A stretch of 7,919 bases of DNA, from the NCBI GenBank assembly GCA_964546355.1, contig CAZJJM010000027.1, positions 1-7,919 on the forward strand, read 5' to 3'. The notes under the pieces are model-generated. The model was not told the origin of the DNA. It ran no database searches and worked only from the letters and a program-made list of their open reading frames with translations. A program made the position numbers and the translations under genes. Each line of letters opens with the position of its first letter. The first letter of the stretch is position 1. Shown here piece after piece: positions 5,708 to 7,919 of this stretch. The stretch is from JADLDV01 sp964546355 (GTDB lineage Bacteria > Patescibacteriota > Minisyncoccia > Phycocordibacterales > UBA9973).

Positions 5708-6835
5708 ATGAAAATCGTACTGACAGGAGGTGGCACAGGAGGTCATTTCTATCCACTCATTGCTATTGCCGAAAAACTCAACCAACTTGCAGATGAACGA
5801 AAAGTTCTTTCATTTAAAATGTATTATTTTTCTGATGCACCATATGATAAGAGCGCGCTCTTTGATAATGGGCTCGAGTTCCGCTCTATTCCTGCAGGCA
5901 AGCTTCGTCTCTATTTCTCTATTCAAAACTTTTTCGATGTATTCAAGACTGCGACAGGTATCCTAAAGGCTATTATAGAGCTGTATAACATCTATCCTGA
6001 TGTCGTAGTAGCAAAAGGTGGATATGCGAGCTTCCCGACACTCTTCGCAGCTCGAATCCTCCGCATTCCAGTTATTATCCATGAATCTGATTCTATTCCT
6101 GGACGGGTCAACAAATGGGCAGGGAAGTTTGCAGCACGCATCGCAGTGTCATATGCAGAAACAGGTGAATATTTCCCAAAAAACAAAGTTGCTCATACTG
6201 GCCAGCCTATTCGTGGAGAATTGATAAAAGCTGCACCAGAAGGAGCGTTTGAATATCTGGATATGGATTCATCTCTCCCTGTACTCTTCATTGTTGGCGG
6301 CTCACAAGGTGCAGAGATCATCAACAACATTGTTATCGATATCCTACCGAAACTCGTAGAGAAATATCAGATCATTCACCAGACCGGTATTGCCAATTTT
6401 GAATCTAATACTACTCGAGCAAATTTCCTCCTCGCTGACAGTCTATTCAAAACTCGCTACAAACCATTTGCATTCTTGAATCCACTCGCCATGAAAATGG
6501 CAGCGGGCGCATCGACACTCATCATCTCTCGCGCAGGATCAATGATCTTCGAAATCGCCTCATGGGGTGTACCAACTATCCTCATACCAATCACCAATTC
6601 AAACGGTGATCATCAACGCAAAAACGCCTACAACTATGCACGTGCAGGTGGTGGTATTGTCATAGAAGAATCTCATTTTGATGGTGCAATTCTTCAGTTC
6701 GAAATTGAACAACTTCTTAATGCACCAGAACGCCTTCAAGAAATGAAAAAAAATGCACTTGTATTTGCAAAAGGGGATGCTGCACGAACCATTGCAGATG
6801 AGATCATTTCGATTGCACTTGAACATGAGAAATAA
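5708..6835 (+). CDS. murG: UDP-N-acetylglucosamine--lipid I GlcNAc transferase (lipid II synthase)
   Basis: Peripheral membrane glycosyltransferase (GT-B fold, family GT28) that adds GlcNAc to lipid I, the step between the MraY product and the FtsW substrate. The 375 residues fit the family. The N-terminal Rossmann domain opens with the glycine loop GGGTGGHFYP (7-16), with GGYASFP (104-110), HESDSIPGRVNKW (125-137, usually HEQNAxPGxxN) and GQPIR (165-169). The C-terminal UDP-GlcNAc domain has GGSQGA (197-202), SRAGSMIFEIASWGVPTILI (274-293), in which Glu282 is the ribose-binding position, and GDHQRKNA (300-307). The start is certain because the family begins MKxxxxGGGTGGH. The SD-like AGGAGG runs at its 5' end encode this loop. 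In most genomes murG directly follows ftsW; here a reverse gene lies between, and murG has its own promoter. A hairpin lies 6 bases after its stop. Confidence 0.97.
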   Translation: MKIVLTGGGTGGHFYPLIAIAEKLNQLADERKVLSFKMYYFSDAPYDKSALFDNGLEFRSIPAGKLRLYFSIQNFFDVFKTATGILKAIIELYNIYPDVVVAKGGYASFPTLFAARILRIPVIIHESDSIPGRVNKWAGKFAARIAVSYAETGEYFPKNKVAHTGQPIRGELIKAAPEGAFEYLDMDSSLPVLFIVGGSQGAEIINNIVIDILPKLVEKYQIIHQTGIANFESNTTRANFLLADSLFKTRYKPFAFLNPLAMKMAAGASTLIISRAGSMIFEIASWGVPTILIPITNSNGDHQRKNAYNYARAGGGIVIEESHFDGAILQFEIEQLLNAPERLQEMKKNALVFAKGDAARTIADEIISIALEHEK

Positions 6836-6840
6836 AAAAA

Positions 6841-6866
6841 TAAAGAGAGCTGTTAGGCTCTCTTTA
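6841..6866. terminator. Bidirectional terminator between murG and the 60-codon gene
   Basis: A 10-bp inverted repeat TAAAGAGAGC (6841-6850), loop TGTTAG, GCTCTCTTTA (6857-6866). Read on the reverse strand it runs into a long T-rich tract (complement of the A-rich 6831-6842), a strong terminator for the small reverse gene. Read forward only CTTTA follows, so it is weaker for murG. Confidence 0.82.
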
Positions 6867-6884
6867 GGCTAGAGTGGGAACATT

Positions 6885-7067
6885 TTATTGCTCCAATGTC
6901 TTCATGTATTCTTCAAGCGTTATAAGCTCATCAATTACAACAGTTGCCGAACCTTCGGGAATTTTTTTTATAATCTCCCTTTGTCCAATTTTCGCATCAT
7001 CTAATGAAAGAGGTCCGATAACAACTGTCATTCGGTCAGTACTATTAATTACAAGAATTTTATTCAT
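6885..7067 (-). CDS. Small unrecognised protein of 60 residues on the reverse strand
   Basis: I do not recognise this protein. It reads as a small soluble alpha/beta domain: a strand MNKILVINS (1-9), a second strand MTVVIGP (13-19), a helix around LDDAKIGQREIIKKI (22-36), a strand ATVVIDELI (41-49) and a C-terminal helix TLEEYMKTLEQ (50-60). It has no Cys, no signal peptide and no membrane segment. Reality is supported by a near-consensus promoter whose -10 box lies 28 bases before the ATG, a terminator starting 18 bases past the TAA stop, and a strand/helix pattern that the opposing open frame (6874-7083, Ser/Ile-rich) lacks. Only a weak TAAG precedes the ATG, so there is no clear SD. It has no same-strand neighbour, so a lone regulatory or housekeeping role is as likely as half of a toxin-antitoxin pair. 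Confidence 0.65.
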   Translation of the reverse strand: MNKILVINSTDRMTVVIGPLSLDDAKIGQREIIKKIPEGSATVVIDELITLEEYMKTLEQ

Positions 7068-7095
7068 CTTATTTAGTATTTAATTGTTCATCTAT

Positions 7096-7124
7096 ATTGT
7101 ATCATATTATATATAAAAAGTCAA
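7096..7124 (-). promoter_or_regulatory. Promoter of the 60-codon reverse gene
   Basis: On the reverse strand TTGACT (7124-7119) and TACAAT (7101-7096) are exactly 17 bases apart, and TG precedes the -10 by one base. Each hexamer is one mismatch from consensus, making this the best promoter in the window. The expected start near 7089 gives a leader of about 22 bases. It diverges from the gltX promoter. Confidence 0.75.
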
Positions 7125-7140
7125 GTATAAGACACCTTTC

Positions 7141-7180
7141 AAAATAAGCCTATTTTATGCTAAAATAAACCTACTTTATG
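7141..7180 (+). repeat. Imperfect 19-base direct repeat, period 21, over the gltX promoter and start codon
   Basis: AAAATAAGCCTATTTTATG (7141-7159) and AAAATAAACCTACTTTATG (7162-7180) match at 17 of 19 bases. The second copy ends with the gltX ATG; the first ends with an ATG exactly 21 bases upstream in the same frame, but that one reads Met-Leu-Lys-stop. Copy one also holds an AAAATA/TATTTT inverted repeat. Two sites 21 bases apart lie on the same face of the helix. Confidence 0.7.
7158..7166 (+). promoter_or_regulatory. Extended -10 promoter of gltX, predicting a leader of about 5 bases
   Basis: TGCTAAAAT (7158-7166) is an extended -10. A weak -35 (TTCAAA, 7138-7143) lies 17 bases upstream. 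Transcription should start near 7173, leaving about 5 bases before the ATG at 7178, too short to hold an SD. The -10 falls at the junction of the two direct-repeat copies. Confidence 0.6.
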
Positions 7181-7919
7181 GAAAATACCCCTAAAAAAAT
7201 CGTCACACGTTTTGCACCAAGTCCAACAGGCACTCTGCATATCGGTAATTACAGAACAGCTATTTTTGCGTATCTCTGGGCGAGACACTGCGACGGAGAA
7301 TTTATTCTTCGTATTGAAGACACTGATCGTGAACGTAACAAAAAAGAATACGAAGAAAATATCATTGACGGTCTTGAATGGCTCGGACTTACCTATGACC
7401 GTTTCTACCGGCAATCAGAAAACCTTCCTCGACATACAGAAGTACTCAAACAACTCATCACATCAGGTCATGCATATATTTCTGAGGAAGAAGCAAAAGA
7501 TGGTAGTGGTGTCATGAAGTCACTTGTACGATTCAAGAATCCCAACAAAGAAATCACGGTACATGATCTAATCAAAGGTGATGTTGTTATTGATACAACA
7601 GACCTCGGTGACTTTGTTATAGCTCGTGCAATCGATGATCCGATTTTTCACTTCGCAGTAGTTATAGATGACTGGGATGAAGGTGTGACTCATGTCATTC
7701 GCGGTGAAGAACATCTCCCGAACACACCTCGTCAAATCCTCATGATGGAAGCACTCAATGCACCGATTCCAACATACGCACACTTACCACTTGTGCTTGG
7801 ACCAGATAAACTCAAGCTCTCAAAACGTCGTGGAGCACCTGCGATCACGGTCTATCGTGAACTCGGATATCTTCCAGAAGCAATTCTCAACACTACAGTT
7901 ATGATCGGATGGAACCCTG
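7178..7919 (+). CDS. gltX: Glutamate--tRNA ligase, N-terminal part (3' end cut by window edge)
   Basis: Class I synthetase that charges tRNA-Glu in the cytoplasm. The 247 visible residues cover the catalytic Rossmann domain and connecting region. The HIGH motif appears as FAPSPTGTLHIGNYRTA (12-28), followed by FILRIEDTDRER (42-53), THVIRGEEHLPNTPRQI (171-187) and the KMSKS loop in its GluRS form KLSKRRG (213-219). The two signatures are about 24 residues closer than in E. coli GluRS. The missing part is the zinc-binding stretch after GHAY (Cys-x-Cys and Cys-x-His in E. coli): here GHAYISEEEAKDGSG (97-111) runs almost directly into VRFKNPN (117-123), with no Cys. The ATG at 7178 puts the first catalytic motif at the family's usual distance. 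Whether the enzyme also charges tRNA-Gln cannot be judged without the anticodon-binding domain. Confidence 0.96.
   Translation, partial: MENTPKKIVTRFAPSPTGTLHIGNYRTAIFAYLWARHCDGEFILRIEDTDRERNKKEYEENIIDGLEWLGLTYDRFYRQSENLPRHTEVLKQLITSGHAYISEEEAKDGSGVMKSLVRFKNPNKEITVHDLIKGDVVIDTTDLGDFVIARAIDDPIFHFAVVIDDWDEGVTHVIRGEEHLPNTPRQILMMEALNAPIPTYAHLPLVLGPDKLKLSKRRGAPAITVYRELGYLPEAILNTTVMIGWNP

Noticed and set aside
5725..5742. AGGAGG runs near the murG start as ribosome binding sites
   Set aside because: They lie after the ATG and encode the glycine loop GGGTGGH that every MurG has.
6874..7083. Forward-strand open frame of 69 codons opposite the small reverse gene
   Set aside because: It is Ser/Ile/Phe-rich with no domain-like pattern, has no promoter close upstream, starts within 10 bases of the murG terminator, and is antisense to a frame with its own promoter and terminator.
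7068..7177. T-box or other leader control element for gltX
   Set aside because: The predicted leader is only about 5 bases long, leaving no room for a T-box or attenuator.

Overview
The window is a compact, gene-dense, moderately AT-rich stretch of a bacterial chromosome that looks like a Candidate Phyla Radiation (Patescibacteria) genome, most likely from the Parcubacteria side. This placement is inferred from protein character: a compact AspRS and GluRS lacking standard bacterial insertions, a MraY with a long charged first cytoplasmic loop and a MGETG motif, and a MurG with HESDSIPGR in place of the usual HEQN motif. No rRNA or ribosomal protein is present to confirm it. TGA is used once, as a stop; all other visible stops are TAA. 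Nothing suggests recoded UGA.

Layout, left to right: the 3' part of aspS (1-702), closed by a strong hairpin terminator; a GNAT acetyltransferase (758-1294); scpA and scpB (1347-2656), the kleisin and winged-helix partners of the SMC condensin; mraY and ftsW (2687-4929), a lipid I synthase and a SEDS glycosyltransferase; an unrecognised reverse-strand gene of 219 codons (4940-5599); murG (5708-6835), which makes lipid II; an unrecognised reverse-strand gene of 60 codons (6885-7067); and the 5' part of gltX (7178 to the window end). scpA-scpB-mraY-ftsW read as one co-directional unit with gaps of 5, 30 and 14 bases. MraY, FtsW and MurG form the usual division/cell-wall series, but a reverse-strand gene with its own promoter and terminator has split ftsW from murG, and murG has its own promoter.

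The clearest signal beyond gene content is in the initiation regions. None of the nine visible starts has a convincing Shine-Dalgarno sequence. Upstream of the GNAT gene, scpA and murG, a sigma70-type -10 box ends only 6-8 bases before the ATG, so these mRNAs should be leaderless or nearly so; gltX would have a leader of about 5 bases. The two reverse-strand orphan genes instead have full -35/-10 promoters with 17-base spacers, leaders of about 20 bases, and hairpin plus U-run terminators, so each is a self-contained transcription unit.

The window is mainly housekeeping. I see no mobile element, CRISPR array, RNA gene or defence system. The points most worth following are the AspRS without a GAD domain, the Asp-to-Glu change in a catalytic motif of MraY, the leaderless architecture, the two orphan genes, and short repeats in the murG and gltX promoters. 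No gene-free stretch exceeds about 110 bases.
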